A stretch of DNA of 64,000 nt from Aneurinibacillus sp. Ricciae_BoGa-3 (GCF_028421645.1 NZ_CP116887.1:1118001-1182000), one strand, 5' to 3'. Positions 43,596 through 54,304 are shown, counted from the stretch's first letter. Made by a program: numbers and translations. The notes: generated from the sequence alone by a model not told the origin.

Positions 43596-44708
43596 ATGTC
43601 TACTACTCGTGGATTGGAAGGGATTGTCGCTACACAATCGTCTGTTAGCTCTATAATTGATGGGGTGCTGACATATGCCGGTATTGATATTGATGAACTG
43701 GCGGAGAATGCTTCTTTTGAAGAAGTGGTATACTTGCTTAGGCACCAAAAGCTTCCGAACGAATCACAGCTTCAACAGCTGAAAAAAGAACTTGCAGAAA
43801 ATTCATCCATTCCTGATGCAGTCATCAATATGCTTAAAGCGTTTCCAAAGGACAACCATCCGATGGCGGTTCTTCGCACAGCCATTTCAGCTTTGGCGCT
43901 TTATGATGCAGAAGCTCAGGATATGTCGAAAGAGGCGAACCTTCGCAAAGCGACCCGCCTGCAAGCTAAAATCGCAACGGTTGTAGCGGCTTATAACAGA
44001 ATCCGTGAAGGAAAAGAAGTTGTAGCCCCTAGACCGGAATTTGGCTTTGCGCAGAACTTCTTATACATGTTAAACGGCGAAGAGCCGAAAGATATCGCTA
44101 TTGAAGCATTCAACAAAGCGCTTGTGCTTCATGCGGACCATGAGTTAAACGCATCCACTTTTGCCGCTCGTGTAACCGTTGCAACTTTATCCGATATTTA
44201 TTCCGGCATTACTTCTGCAATCGGCGCGCTCAAGGGACCGCTTCACGGTGGAGCCAACGAAGCCGTCATGGCCATGCTCGAGGAAATTGGCGAGCCTTCC
44301 AATGTTGAATCGTATATCCGAAGCAAATTGGATAATAAAGAAAAAATCATGGGCTTTGGCCACCGCGTATATAAAGATGGCGACCCTCGGGCGAAGCATC
44401 TTCGTGAAATGTCTAAGCGCCTTACCGAAATTACTGGCCAGCCAAAATGGTATGAAATGTCTGAGAAGATTGATGAAATCGTTGTCTCTGAGAAGGGCCT
44501 GCTGCCTAATGTAGACTTTTATTCTGCATCTGTTTACTACAGCCTGGGAATCCCACGTGACATTTTCACACCTATCTTTGCTATCAGTCGCATGTCCGGA
44601 TGGACAGCGCACATCTTAGAACAGTATGACAACAACCGCCTCATCCGTCCTCGTGCTGAATATATTGGGCCTGTACATGCCCATTATGTACCATTAAGCG
44701 AGCGGTAA
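43596..44708 (+). CDS. citZ: Citrate synthase
   Basis: A 370-residue short-form (Gram-positive) citrate synthase that condenses oxaloacetate and acetyl-CoA, the entry to the TCA cycle. Seen: LHADHELNASTF with a catalytic His, GPLHGGANEAVM with the second, and PNVDFYSASVYYSLGIP holding the catalytic Asp. The start MSTTRGLEGIVATQS is typical of Bacillus CitZ. AGGAGAG precedes the ATG. It leads the citZ-icd-mdh cluster; a terminator follows it, so icd and mdh may have extra promoters. Confidence 0.97.
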   Translation: MSTTRGLEGIVATQSSVSSIIDGVLTYAGIDIDELAENASFEEVVYLLRHQKLPNESQLQQLKKELAENSSIPDAVINMLKAFPKDNHPMAVLRTAISALALYDAEAQDMSKEANLRKATRLQAKIATVVAAYNRIREGKEVVAPRPEFGFAQNFLYMLNGEEPKDIAIEAFNKALVLHADHELNASTFAARVTVATLSDIYSGITSAIGALKGPLHGGANEAVMAMLEEIGEPSNVESYIRSKLDNKEKIMGFGHRVYKDGDPRAKHLREMSKRLTEITGQPKWYEMSEKIDEIVVSEKGLLPNVDFYSASVYYSLGIPRDIFTPIFAISRMSGWTAHILEQYDNNRLIRPRAEYIGPVHAHYVPLSER

Positions 44709-44727
44709 TCATCGTGAGATTTAATTT

Positions 44728-44762
44728 TACCAGGGGGATCCTCGGTAGCTCCCTGGTATTTT
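44728..44762 (+). terminator. Terminator between citZ and icd
   Basis: TACCAGGG (44728-44735) pairs with CCCTGGTA (44751-44758), followed by TTTTCC. It may reduce read-through from citZ into icd. Confidence 0.7.
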
Positions 44763-44829
44763 CCTTTAGCTTTATGAAGTAATTTATGAAGTACATATCG
44801 CACTAATACATATTTTAGGAGGGGTTAAC

Positions 44830-46128
44830 GTGTCTGTTTTTGAAAAATACGAATTGCCTGTACATGGAGAAAAAATTACAGTTGATAACACTGGGAAATT
44901 AAACGTTCCAAACAATCCGATTGTCCCATTTATTGAAGGCGACGGCACAGGCCCGGACATCTGGAATGCTTCCGTTCGCGTGCTCGACGCTGCTGTTGAA
45001 AAAGCTTACAACGGGGAAAAAAAGATCGCCTGGTATGAAGTGTACGCTGGCGAAAAAGCTTTTAACCAATTCGGCGAATGGCTTCCACAAGACACATTAA
45101 CAGCTATTAACGAATACCTTGTAGCGATTAAAGGACCTCTTACAACTCCTGTAGGCGGCGGAATCCGTTCCATTAACGTGGCGCTTCGCCAGGAGCTGGA
45201 CCTTTACGCTTGTGTCCGTCCTGTTCAGTATTTCACTGGGGTGCCTTCTCCTGTAAAACACCCTGAATTAACAAACATGGTTATTTTCCGCGAGAACACG
45301 GAAGACATCTATGCAGGTATTGAGTGGGCAGAAGGAAGCGATGATGTGAAGAAAGTGATCGCATTCCTGCAGGATGAGATGGGCGTTAAGAAAATCCGTT
45401 TCCCTGAAACATCAGGTATTGGCGTGAAACCTGTTTCCAAGGAAGGAACCAGTCGTCTTGTCCGCGCTGCTATCCAGTATGCGCTGGATAACGGCCGCAA
45501 GAGCGTTACGCTTGTTCACAAAGGCAATATCATGAAATTCACAGAGGGCGCGTTCAAAAACTGGGGATACGAACTGGCTGAAAAGGAATTTGGCGACCGC
45601 GTGTTCACCTGGGCCCAGTACGATCGAATTGCAGCGGAAGAAGGAAAGGATGCAGCAAATAAAGCGCAGGCTGACGCTGAAGAAGCAGGCAAAATGATCG
45701 TGAAGGATGTCATCGCTGATGCATTCCTGCAGCAGATTCTGACTCGTCCAGCTGAGTATGATATAGTGGCTACTCTGAACCTGAACGGTGACTATGTGTC
45801 TGATGCACTAGCTGCACAGGTTGGGGGTATCGGTATTGCACCGGGAGCAAATATTAACTATGTAACCGGCCGCGCTATTTTCGAAGCTACGCACGGCACA
45901 GCTCCGAAATACGCAGGTCTTGATAAGGTTAACCCATCATCTGTTATTCTTTCCGGAGAAATGATGCTCCGTCACATGGGTTGGACAGAGGCTGCTGATC
46001 TTATCATTAATTCTATCGAGAAAACAATTGAAGCCAAACAAGTGACATACGATTTTGCCCGTTTAATGGAAGGGGCAACGGAACTTAAATGTTCCGAGTT
46101 CGGTGATGCACTCATTAAAAACATGTAA
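44830..46128 (+). CDS. icd: NADP-dependent isocitrate dehydrogenase
   Basis: A 432-residue homodimeric enzyme that oxidises isocitrate to 2-oxoglutarate. Seen: [33 protein letters not shown] with the substrate Ser and Arg, [14 protein letters not shown], and the NADP-specific [11 protein letters not shown]. Bacterial NADP-type length. GTG 44830 has AGGAGGGG upstream. Second gene of the citZ-icd-mdh cluster. A weak hairpin (ACACTGT/ACAGTGT, 46144-46160) lies after it. Confidence 0.96.
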   Translation: MSVFEKYELPVHGEKITVDNTGKLNVPNNPIVPFIEGDGTGPDIWNASVRVLDAAVEKAYNGEKKIAWYEVYAGEKAFNQFGEWLPQDTLTAINEYLVAIKGPLTTPVGGGIRSINVALRQELDLYACVRPVQYFTGVPSPVKHPELTNMVIFRENTEDIYAGIEWAEGSDDVKKVIAFLQDEMGVKKIRFPETSGIGVKPVSKEGTSRLVRAAIQYALDNGRKSVTLVHKGNIMKFTEGAFKNWGYELAEKEFGDRVFTWAQYDRIAAEEGKDAANKAQADAEEAGKMIVKDVIADAFLQQILTRPAEYDIVATLNLNGDYVSDALAAQVGGIGIAPGANINYVTGRAIFEATHGTAPKYAGLDKVNPSSVILSGEMMLRHMGWTEAADLIINSIEKTIEAKQVTYDFARLMEGATELKCSEFGDALIKNM

Positions 46129-46225
46129 TCAAAGTTTGCGGTGACACTGTCATACAGTGTTTCCCCTTCATTGTTTTATAGCGTTAGTAAATATAAAATT
46201 ACGACAATTCTAGGAGGCAATGACT

Positions 46226-47164
46226 ATGGGATTCACTCGTAAAAAAATTGCGGTTATCGGTTCAGGATTTACTGGTGCCACTACTGCATTCCTTCTTGCA
46301 CAAGCTGAACTTGGTGATGTAATTCTTGTTGACATTCCGCAAATGGAAAACCCAACTAAAGGGAAAGCTCTTGACATGGCCGAGGCAGGCCCTGTTCAAG
46401 GCTTCGACAGCAAAGTAATCGGTACATCTAATTATGAAGATATCCAGGACGCTGACATGGTTATCGTTACAGCTGGTATTGCGCGCAAGCCAGGCATGAG
46501 CCGTGACGACCTTGTAAACACCAACGCAGGCATCATGAAGCAAGTTGGGGAGCAAATCAAGAAATATGCCCCTAACAGCACCATTATCGTTCTTTCCAAT
46601 CCAGTAGATGCGATGACCTACACCCTGTTCACAACAACTGGTTTCCCGAAAAACCGTGTAATTGGCCAATCCGGTGTTCTTGATACGGCGCGTTTCCGTA
46701 CTTTCGTCGCACAGGAGCTAAATGTTTCTGTTAAAGATGTTACAGGCTTCGTGCTTGGCGGCCACGGCGATACAATGGTTCCACTTGTTCGCTACTCCTA
46801 TGCGGGCGGCATTCCACTCGAAACACTGATTCCGAAAGACCGCCTGGATGCTATTGTTGACCGCACACGAAATGGTGGTGCGGAAATCGTAAACCTCCTT
46901 GGCAACGGATCTGCATACTATGCACCTGCGGCATCGCTTGTTCAAATGGCTGAGGCCATTATTAAAGACCAGAAGCGTATTATTCCTTCCATTGCTTACC
47001 TTGAAGGGGAATACGGTTACGAAAATATTTACCTTGGTGTTCCTACACTGCTTGGTAAAGACGGTATTGAAAAAGTATACGAACTTGAGCTTACCTCTGA
47101 TGAGAAAGCGCAGCTTGATAAGTCCGCGGATGCTGTTCGTAAAGTAATGGCTGTATTATCTTAA
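46226..47164 (+). CDS. mdh: Malate dehydrogenase (LDH-like type)
   Basis: A 312-residue NAD-dependent malate dehydrogenase, last step of the TCA cycle. Seen: the Rossmann [39 protein letters not shown] with the substrate Arg pair, [12 protein letters not shown] and the catalytic [13 protein letters not shown] 46226 (MGFTRKK) is chosen because AGGAGG is 8 bases away; an ATG two codons earlier would be too close. Length equals B. subtilis Mdh. A terminator follows. Confidence 0.96.
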   Translation: MGFTRKKIAVIGSGFTGATTAFLLAQAELGDVILVDIPQMENPTKGKALDMAEAGPVQGFDSKVIGTSNYEDIQDADMVIVTAGIARKPGMSRDDLVNTNAGIMKQVGEQIKKYAPNSTIIVLSNPVDAMTYTLFTTTGFPKNRVIGQSGVLDTARFRTFVAQELNVSVKDVTGFVLGGHGDTMVPLVRYSYAGGIPLETLIPKDRLDAIVDRTRNGGAEIVNLLGNGSAYYAPAASLVQMAEAIIKDQKRIIPSIAYLEGEYGYENIYLGVPTLLGKDGIEKVYELELTSDEKAQLDKSADAVRKVMAVLS

Positions 47165-47183
47165 TTGAAGAGTACATCACAGA

Positions 47184-47220
47184 AGAGTTCGGCAGCCGAT
47201 TGGCTCACGGACTCTTTTTT
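47184..47220 (+). terminator. Intrinsic terminator after mdh
   Basis: AGAGT (47184-47188) pairs with ACTCT (47211-47215), with further pairs inside, and a six-T tail ending at 47220. Confidence 0.65.
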
Positions 47221-47295
47221 CTTTGCCAAATATGATATGATGGGCGTTGAGGGAAAAATATATTGAAAAATTACAGAGTTAAAAGGGTGTCGAAC

Positions 47296-47994
47296 TTGAA
47301 AAAAATACTTGTCGTAGATGATGAACAATCGATAGTAACTCTGCTTGAGTTTAACCTTCAGAAAGCGGGTTTTGATGTTATTAAGGCAATGGACGGTATT
47401 ACGGCGGTTCAATTAGCAGAGACCGAAAACCCAGACCTTTTAGTCCTTGATATTATGCTTCCTGGCCTTGACGGGATGGAAGTATGTAAAAAACTTCGCA
47501 TGGAAAAAATCAACACGCCCATTTTAATGCTTACGGCAAAGGATGAAGAATTCGATAAAATCCTGGGACTCGAGCTCGGTGCGGATGACTACATGACCAA
47601 ACCGTTCAGTCCGCGGGAAGTGGTTGCCCGCATCAAAGCGATTCTTCGGCGCAGCGGCCAGCAGCCAGAGAAGGAACAGGAAGCGAACAACGAGAATGTG
47701 ATTGCGATTGGCAAACTCAAAATTTTCCCCGAGAAATATGAAGTTTATTTCGACCGGGATCGGTTGGAACTGACACCGAAGGAGTTTGAACTGCTGTACT
47801 ATATGGCTACCCATCCGGGCCGTGTCATGACACGCGACCAACTGTTGAATGCTGTCTGGAACTACGATTTCGTAGGAGATTCACGAATCGTGGATGTGCA
47901 TATCAGCCACCTGCGGGAAAAAATAGAGGAAGATACGAAGCAGCCTACCTATATCAAAACCGTGCGGGGACTCGGTTACAAGCTAGAGGGTTAA
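47296..47994 (+). CDS. phoP: PhoP, response regulator of phosphate starvation
   Basis: A 232-residue OmpR/PhoB-type response regulator. The receiver domain has the acidic pair in VVDDEQ, the phosphorylated Asp52 in VLDIMLPG and the Lys in MTKPFSPREV. The DNA-binding part has LTPKEFELLYYMATHPGRVM, then TRDQLLNAVWNYDF and RIVDVHISHLREKIE. TTG 47296 (MKKILVVDD) is chosen, with AAAAGGG 8 bases upstream. Place after mdh and before phoR and polA equals B. subtilis. It activates Pho genes when phosphorylated by PhoR. Confidence 0.93.
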   Translation: MKKILVVDDEQSIVTLLEFNLQKAGFDVIKAMDGITAVQLAETENPDLLVLDIMLPGLDGMEVCKKLRMEKINTPILMLTAKDEEFDKILGLELGADDYMTKPFSPREVVARIKAILRRSGQQPEKEQEANNENVIAIGKLKIFPEKYEVYFDRDRLELTPKEFELLYYMATHPGRVMTRDQLLNAVWNYDFVGDSRIVDVHISHLREKIEEDTKQPTYIKTVRGLGYKLEG

Positions 47995-47996
47995 TT

Positions 47997-49769
47997 ATGC
48001 ACCGGTTGCGAGCTAAGCTTACCTCAATTTTTTTACTTGTTATCGTGGTACTCCTTCTGGTTGTTGGGCTGTATGTTGGCAAGCTGCTCGAGAACGCGTA
48101 TATCAATATACTGGAGGAGCGGTTAAAGAAGGAAGCCATTATTATTTGTGAGGACGTAATTTCCATGGGTTTGCATAATCCACAGCTGCAGCAGCGGATG
48201 GTTAAGTTCACCGGTGAAATTGGGGAACGCATTACGATAGTAGATTTACAGGGAAAAGTGCTTGCTGACTCTGAGAATGACCCGACCAAGCTGCCCAATC
48301 ACGGGAACCGGCCCGAAATAAGGGAAGCGATTCGGACAGGCATTGGACAATCCATTCGTTATAGTGCAACGATGCGGTACGACATGATGTATGTTGCGGT
48401 TCCATTGAAGCCTAATGGGAAAACCATAGGTGTTGTGCGGGTTTCAGTTACGATAACGACGGTACAGGAAACGATCCGCAAGCTTTGGCTCAGTCTGGTC
48501 GGTGTTCTTATCGTCACCTTGCTGCTGTTTGGTTTGCTCAGCACAAGAATAACGAAGAGCATTACGCAGCCGATTGAAGAGATTACGAAAGTTGCGCGTG
48601 ATATTACGCATAAACAATTTAAGAGCAGAGTAACCACCTATGCTAAAGGAGAAGTAGGCCAGCTGGCCAAAGCTGTAAATTTTATGGCCTCAAGCTTAGA
48701 ACAGCAGCTTTCAGCCCTCCAGGAAAATGAAAAGCGGCTGGAGGGTATCCTGAACAATATGTTCAGCGGCGTCATGCTTGTTAGTGACAGCTACCGAATT
48801 ATTTTGGTGAATGCTGCTGCGGAAGAGCTGCTCGGTTATAAAGCCAATGAACTTATTGGTTTTCGCCATAATGAGGTGGGCAGAAGCTTTAGCATAAGCC
48901 AGTTAATAGGGCGCTGCTTTGAAACAGGCGAGAAGATTAGAGAAGAGCTCCATATTTATTATCCAACAGAGAAAATTATCGACATAAATCTGGCCGCCTA
49001 TTCGAACGAGGAAGGCGAAATTAAGGGAGTCATCGTTGTATTGCACGATATTACAGCCATTCGCCGGCTGGAAAAGATGCGCAGTGAATTTGTTACGAAT
49101 GTCTCCCATGAATTAAAAACCCCTATCACATCCATTAAAGGATTTACGGAAACACTGCTGGACGGAGCTTTGGAAGATGTGGAAATCAGCCGTTCGTTTC
49201 TGACGATTATCAATGAAGAGAGTGACAGGCTCTACCGCCTCATATCCGATATTCTCGACCTGTCAAAAATCGAACAGAAGAGAATGCCTCTGCAATTAGA
49301 AGAAGTGGACGTGCCGGAACTAATTAAGGAAACCGTACGCATCCTTCATGAGGAAGCACGCGCTAAAAATATTGTGATTTACCTTCCGCATGAAGACAAA
49401 ATCGTAATTGAGGGAGACCACGACAGGCTTCAGCAGATTGTTTTAAATCTGGTCAGCAACGCTGTAAGCTATACCCCTCCAGATGGGGAAGTGATGATTG
49501 AAACGAGGGAAGAAGGACAGCACGTGGTGCTATCCGTGCAGGACACGGGGATTGGCATTCCCCCGCAGCACCTTCCCAGGATTTTCGAGCGGTTTTATAG
49601 GGTGGATAGGGCCCGCTCACGCGAATCGGGCGGTACAGGCCTCGGTTTGGCGATTGTTAAGCATCTTGTTGAATCCCATCACGGATCCATCACGGTTGAA
49701 AGTACAGAGGGCAAGGGAACAACGTTTACCGTCACGCTTCCAAAGCATCAGCCTTTGCAGTCTCTGTAA
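47997..49769 (+). CDS. phoR: PhoR, sensor histidine kinase for phosphate
   Basis: A 590-residue membrane kinase: helix 1 (about 10-28), extracytoplasmic PAS-like sensor (about 30-160), helix 2 (about 163-183), HAMP (about 185-238), cytoplasmic PAS (about 245-355), HisKA with His371 in VTNVSHELKTP, and the ATPase domain (NLVSNAVSYTPP, DTGIGIPPQHLPRIFERFYR, GGTGLGLAIVKHLV). It phosphorylates PhoP. The ATG is 2 bases after the phoP stop, so the pair is one operon. The last 38 bases overlap the convergent EamA gene. Confidence 0.94.
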   Translation: MHRLRAKLTSIFLLVIVVLLLVVGLYVGKLLENAYINILEERLKKEAIIICEDVISMGLHNPQLQQRMVKFTGEIGERITIVDLQGKVLADSENDPTKLPNHGNRPEIREAIRTGIGQSIRYSATMRYDMMYVAVPLKPNGKTIGVVRVSVTITTVQETIRKLWLSLVGVLIVTLLLFGLLSTRITKSITQPIEEITKVARDITHKQFKSRVTTYAKGEVGQLAKAVNFMASSLEQQLSALQENEKRLEGILNNMFSGVMLVSDSYRIILVNAAAEELLGYKANELIGFRHNEVGRSFSISQLIGRCFETGEKIREELHIYYPTEKIIDINLAAYSNEEGEIKGVIVVLHDITAIRRLEKMRSEFVTNVSHELKTPITSIKGFTETLLDGALEDVEISRSFLTIINEESDRLYRLISDILDLSKIEQKRMPLQLEEVDVPELIKETVRILHEEARAKNIVIYLPHEDKIVIEGDHDRLQQIVLNLVSNAVSYTPPDGEVMIETREEGQHVVLSVQDTGIGIPPQHLPRIFERFYRVDRARSRESGGTGLGLAIVKHLVESHHGSITVESTEGKGTTFTVTLPKHQPLQSL

Positions 49770-50646
49770 CCTTTGGCCTGTTCCATTTAATAAAGAGATA
49801 AATGCCGAACAGGATGATAAGCCCGCCGATAAACTGCACCTGTGTAACTTTTTCTCGTAATATAAAATAAGCCAGAATGGCAGAACCCACAGGCTCACCG
49901 AGAATACTCATTGATATGATATTCGCGCTGAGCCACTTTATTGCCCAGTTAAAGACCGTATGTCCAAGAAGCGTTGGGAATACAGCGAGACCCAGAAAGA
50001 CATACCAATCGTTAGACCGGTAAGGGTATAGCGGATACCCCAGCACAAGATCATACAACAGAAGTGTGAGCGTGCTTATTCCATACACAACAAATGTGTA
50101 ACTCATGAGTGAGAGCCGCTGCCGTACACTCTGGCCGAACAGCCAGTAGCCGGTTACCATGCCCGCGCCAAGCAGCGCCAGCACATCGCCCCAGAGAGCC
50201 AATCCTCCCACTTTAAAGTCTCCCCATCCAATAAAAATACTGCCCAGAAGTGCCAGGAGTCCGCCCACAAGGCCAAGCCAGCGCACCTTTTCTTTAAAGA
50301 AAAAGTAGGCACCCGCAAATGAAAATAAAGGCTGGAGGGTAACAAGTACAACCGAGCTGGTCACAGACGTGTAGTTTAGCGACTCGAACCAGAGTATAAA
50401 ATGGAAAGCCAGGAATACTCCGGCCAGAGCGGTTAAACTCCAATCCCTCCCGGATATTCCCATAATTTCTTTTAAGTGCTTCCACAGTACAATAGGAAGC
50501 ATGAGCAGGACCGTGAACAAAATTCGATAAGTGGCAATAATTGCGGCAGGCGCGCCTGATAATTTCACAAGAATAGCGGAGGTTGATACCGCAACGACTC
50601 CAAAGAATAGAGCCAAATACGGGTTAAGGGCAGGTTGATTATCCAT
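49732..50646 (-). CDS. EamA/DMT-family transporter
   Basis: A 304-residue protein with ten predicted membrane helices in two EamA repeats (first LALFFGVVAVSTSAILVKLS, second ALLGAGMVTGYWLFGQSV). It is a drug/metabolite exporter type; substrate unknown. ATG 50646 has GGACGGTG upstream. The C-terminus is polar (WNRPKVTETAKADALEA). Its end overlaps the phoR end by 38 bases on the opposite strand and no terminator lies between, so the transcripts must overlap. Confidence 0.88.
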   Translation of the reverse strand: MDNQPALNPYLALFFGVVAVSTSAILVKLSGAPAAIIATYRILFTVLLMLPIVLWKHLKEIMGISGRDWSLTALAGVFLAFHFILWFESLNYTSVTSSVVLVTLQPLFSFAGAYFFFKEKVRWLGLVGGLLALLGSIFIGWGDFKVGGLALWGDVLALLGAGMVTGYWLFGQSVRQRLSLMSYTFVVYGISTLTLLLYDLVLGYPLYPYRSNDWYVFLGLAVFPTLLGHTVFNWAIKWLSANIISMSILGEPVGSAILAYFILREKVTQVQFIGGLIILFGIYLFIKWNRPKVTETAKADALEA

Positions 50647-50806
50647 ATCTACACCGTCCTGAGTGCAATATAAAAGCAGAATATTGCCTTCATTTTATAA
50701 GCAATCGTTTCATGTGGCAAGGGTTGATCAAGTCCCGCTGCTTTGTTGAAATGCGGGGTTATGGTATGATAAATGAAGAAAAACAGGTATTCGATGAGGT
50801 GTGTTG

Positions 50807-53458
50807 ATGGACAAAAAAGTAATCATTATAGATGGCAACAGTATTGCCAACCGGGCGTTTTACGCGCTTCCGCTTCTCAGTAACACAGAAGGGTTATTCA
50901 CGAATGCCGTTTATGGTTTTACTCAGATGCTGCTTCGCCTGCTGGAAGAAGAGAAGCCTACCCACCTGCTTGTGGCGTTTGACGCGGGCAAGGTGACGTT
51001 CCGTACAGAGGGATACAAGGAATATAAGGGCAAACGCCAGAAAACGCCAGGCGAACTATCATCACAGTTTCCTCTCATGAAAGAACTGCTGGATGCATTT
51101 AATATAAAGCACTATGAACTAGGCGGCTATGAGGCCGATGACATTATTGGAACACTGTCGCTGGAAGCAGAAGCGGAAGGGTTTAAGACGCTGATTGTTT
51201 CCGGGGACAAAGATATGCTGCAGCTTGTCTCCGATAACACGCAGGTTGCGCTTACCCGCAAAGGAATCAGTGAGGTCGAACTGTATTCTCCAATTGAAAT
51301 TATGGACAAGTACGGACTAACGCCAGCCCAGATCATTGATTTAAAGGGTCTGATGGGAGATGCTTCCGACAATATACCGGGCATTCCCGGTGTCGGCGAG
51401 AAGACGGCGCTCAAATTACTTCATGAATACCACACGGTTGAAGGGGTATTGGAACATAAAGCGGAGGTAAAAGGCAAGAAGCTACAGGAAAAGCTGGCTG
51501 AGCACGAGCAGGACGCCATAATGAGCAAAGAACTGGCGACAATTATGAGGAATGCGCCAATTGAGGTTAAACTGGCGGATATTGCATTCCAGCCGTATGA
51601 TAGGCAGCAAGTTGCCCGGATATTTGAACGCTTCTCTTTTAAATCGCTGCTCGATAGATTGGGCCTGGATGCAGCCGAAGCGCAAGAGGAAGCTGGCACG
51701 GAAGCAGCTGCTTTTGATTACGTTGTGGTAACGGAGAAAAATAGGGACGAATGGGAGAGTAAGCTCGTATCGCCTATGGCCTTAATGGTTGAACTCGATG
51801 GCGACAACTACCACACAGCTCCGATACTCGGGTTCGCGGCAGCCCATGAAGACACCCATTTATACATTCCGTTTGAAGTGGCAGCAGATTGGGTCGATTT
51901 TAAGAATTGGTTGGCGGACAGCAGTATAAAGAAATGGGTTTACGATGCAAAGCGGAGCCAGGTGTCGCTTAGCTGGCACGGCATGAAGCTAGAAGGCATC
52001 TGCTTTGATCCTTTCCTTGCTTCCTATTTGCTTGATCCGTCTGAAACCAATCATACACTTGCTGAAATCGCCAGACGCAATGGCCTGTCGCTTCCTTCCG
52101 ACGAAGCTGTATACGGCAAAGGCGCCAAGCGGGCCCTGCCTTCTCAGACAGTAATTGGCCAGCATGCGGCGCGCAAGGCAGCCGCGGTCTACAGTCTGCA
52201 CCACAAGCTTGAGAAGGAAATGCATACCGAACAGCTTACCGAGCTGTTTTATGACTTAGAACTTCCGCTTGCTTCTGTCCTTGGGGATATGGAGACCAAC
52301 GGCGTTCGGGTTAACAGGGAGCGCTTGGATGAAATGGGCGTCATGCTTCAGGAAAAGCTGGAAAAGCTCACAGAACAGATTTACGAGCTTGCCGGCGTTT
52401 CTTTTAATATTAATTCTCCTAAACAGCTTGGGGAGATTTTATTTGATCGATTGAATCTGCCGGTCTATAAAAAAACAAAAACAGGCTATTCAACAAGTGC
52501 CGACGTGCTGGAGAAGCTGGAATCTGCCCATGAAATTATCCCGCTGATTTTGGAATTCCGTCAGTTAGGCAAGCTTCAGTCCACGTATATTGAAGGGCTC
52601 AAAAAGGTTATTTCCGATAAGGACGGTAAAATTCATACCCTGTTTAACCAGGCCGTAACGGCAACTGGCAGGCTGAGCAGTACGGAGCCCAATCTGCAGA
52701 ATATACCGATTAGGCTTGAAGAAGGCCGCAAAATTAGGCAGGCCTTTGTTCCATCGGAGGACGGCTGGCTCATTTTTTCGGCTGATTATTCCCAGATTGA
52801 ACTTCGGATACTGGCGCATATTTCAGAAGATGAGGCACTCATCGATGCTTTCCAGCGGGACATGGATATTCACACAAGAACGGCCATGGATGTGTTCGGT
52901 GTTGACGAGGATGGGGTAACGTCACTGATGCGCCGCCAGGCTAAAGCGGTAAACTTTGGAATTGTCTACGGTATCAGTGATTATGGCCTGTCCCAGAATT
53001 TGAATATTACGCGTAAACAGGCGGCTGAATTTATCGAACAATACTTTTCTGTGTTTCCAGGCGTGAAGCGCTATATGGATAATATTATTGAGGATGCCCA
53101 CAAACAGGGATACGTGACGACACTGCTTAACAGGCGCCGCATACTGCCCGATATTAACAGCCGAAACTTTAACCTGCGCAGCTTTGCTGAGAGAACGGCA
53201 ATGAATACGCCGATTCAAGGAACCGCTGCTGATGTGATTAAACTGGCGATGGTCAACATGGCCAGGCGGTTAGAAGAAGAAAAGCTGGCCAGCAGAATGC
53301 TGCTGCAAGTGCATGACGAACTCATATTTGAAGTACCCCAAAACGAACTCGACAAAATGCGTGCGCTTGTTCCTGAAGTGATGGAAAGTGCTCTTCCGCT
53401 AGCCGTTCCGTTAAAAGTGGACGTTAATTACGGGCCAAGCTGGTATGAAGCCAAATAG
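50807..53458 (+). CDS. polA: DNA polymerase I
   Basis: An 883-residue repair and Okazaki-maturation polymerase. Residues 1-290: 5'-3' exonuclease/flap domain (IIDGNSIANRAFYALP, GYEADDIIGTL, GLMGDASDNIPGIPGVGEKT). About 305-465: 3'-5' exonuclease-like domain lacking the DxE pair, thus no proofreading, as in other Bacilli. About 470-883: polymerase with FSADYSQIELRILAHIS, RRQAKAVNFGIVYG and LLQVHDELIFEVP. ATG 50807 with GAGGTG 5 bases upstream; GTG and TTG just before are weaker. mutM follows at 15 bases. Confidence 0.96.
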   Translation: MDKKVIIIDGNSIANRAFYALPLLSNTEGLFTNAVYGFTQMLLRLLEEEKPTHLLVAFDAGKVTFRTEGYKEYKGKRQKTPGELSSQFPLMKELLDAFNIKHYELGGYEADDIIGTLSLEAEAEGFKTLIVSGDKDMLQLVSDNTQVALTRKGISEVELYSPIEIMDKYGLTPAQIIDLKGLMGDASDNIPGIPGVGEKTALKLLHEYHTVEGVLEHKAEVKGKKLQEKLAEHEQDAIMSKELATIMRNAPIEVKLADIAFQPYDRQQVARIFERFSFKSLLDRLGLDAAEAQEEAGTEAAAFDYVVVTEKNRDEWESKLVSPMALMVELDGDNYHTAPILGFAAAHEDTHLYIPFEVAADWVDFKNWLADSSIKKWVYDAKRSQVSLSWHGMKLEGICFDPFLASYLLDPSETNHTLAEIARRNGLSLPSDEAVYGKGAKRALPSQTVIGQHAARKAAAVYSLHHKLEKEMHTEQLTELFYDLELPLASVLGDMETNGVRVNRERLDEMGVMLQEKLEKLTEQIYELAGVSFNINSPKQLGEILFDRLNLPVYKKTKTGYSTSADVLEKLESAHEIIPLILEFRQLGKLQSTYIEGLKKVISDKDGKIHTLFNQAVTATGRLSSTEPNLQNIPIRLEEGRKIRQAFVPSEDGWLIFSADYSQIELRILAHISEDEALIDAFQRDMDIHTRTAMDVFGVDEDGVTSLMRRQAKAVNFGIVYGISDYGLSQNLNITRKQAAEFIEQYFSVFPGVKRYMDNIIEDAHKQGYVTTLLNRRRILPDINSRNFNLRSFAERTAMNTPIQGTAADVIKLAMVNMARRLEEEKLASRMLLQVHDELIFEVPQNELDKMRALVPEVMESALPLAVPLKVDVNYGPSWYEAK

Positions 53459-53473
53459 TAAGGAGTTACTGAA

Positions 53474-54304
53474 ATGCCGGAATTACCTGAAGTTGAAACC
53501 ATACGAAGAACGCTCAACAGGTTAGTGGCAGGCAAAACAATAGAATCAGTCACAGTTGGACTGCCGCGCCTCATTAAAGAACCCGATGATTCCATGGAAT
53601 TTTCTTCCAGGCTGAGCGGGCAGACCATCCATGGAATCGGCCGGCGGGGCAAATTTCTCATCTTTGAACTGGATGACGATGTCCTTGTCTCCCACCTGCG
53701 AATGGAAGGGCGCTATGGACTATACCAGGCTGGGGAACCAGTTGAGAAACATACGCACGTCATTTTCCATTTTACAGACGGAACACAACTGCGTTACAGG
53801 GACGTACGTACGTTTGGGACGATGCACCTTTTTGCAAAGGGGCGTGAAGAATCAGGGCCGCCGCTTTATAAGCTCGGGCCTGAACCGCTGGATGCCTCGT
53901 TTACAGCGAAAGTATTAAAACAAAGCATGATTCACCGCACAAGCAAAATAAAGCCATTGCTATTAAATCAAGAAATACTTGTGGGGCTTGGTAATATATA
54001 TGTAGATGAGGCGCTCTTTCGTGCCCGCCTTCATCCGGAAAAAACCCCTGAGGAATTATCGGACTCGGATTGGGAGCGTTTGTATCACGCTATCGTGGAG
54101 GTGTTAAGGGAATCCATTTCGCTTGGCGGATCCTCCATAAAGTCTTATGTTAATGGGCAGGGCGAAACCGGCCAATTCCAGCATACCTTACAGGTATACG
54201 GCCGGAAGGGTGAACCTTGTGTCGTATGCGGCACCCCCATCGAGAAGTCTGTAGTGGGAGGCAGAGGAACACATATCTGTCCGGTGTGCCAGCCCCGCAA
54301 TTAA
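53474..54304 (+). CDS. mutM: Formamidopyrimidine-DNA glycosylase (Fpg)
   Basis: A 276-residue base-excision repair enzyme removing 8-oxoguanine and FaPy and cutting the strand. It begins MPELPEVETIRRTL with the catalytic Pro after Met, includes GRRGKFLIFEL with the conserved Lys, LGNIYVDEALF in the H2TH domain, and the C-terminal zinc finger CVVCGTPIEKSVVGGRGTHI, then CPVC. All parts are intact. AAGGAG precedes the ATG. Part of the polA-mutM-coaE repair/metabolism operon. Confidence 0.96.
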   Translation: MPELPEVETIRRTLNRLVAGKTIESVTVGLPRLIKEPDDSMEFSSRLSGQTIHGIGRRGKFLIFELDDDVLVSHLRMEGRYGLYQAGEPVEKHTHVIFHFTDGTQLRYRDVRTFGTMHLFAKGREESGPPLYKLGPEPLDASFTAKVLKQSMIHRTSKIKPLLLNQEILVGLGNIYVDEALFRARLHPEKTPEELSDSDWERLYHAIVEVLRESISLGGSSIKSYVNGQGETGQFQHTLQVYGRKGEPCVVCGTPIEKSVVGGRGTHICPVCQPRN

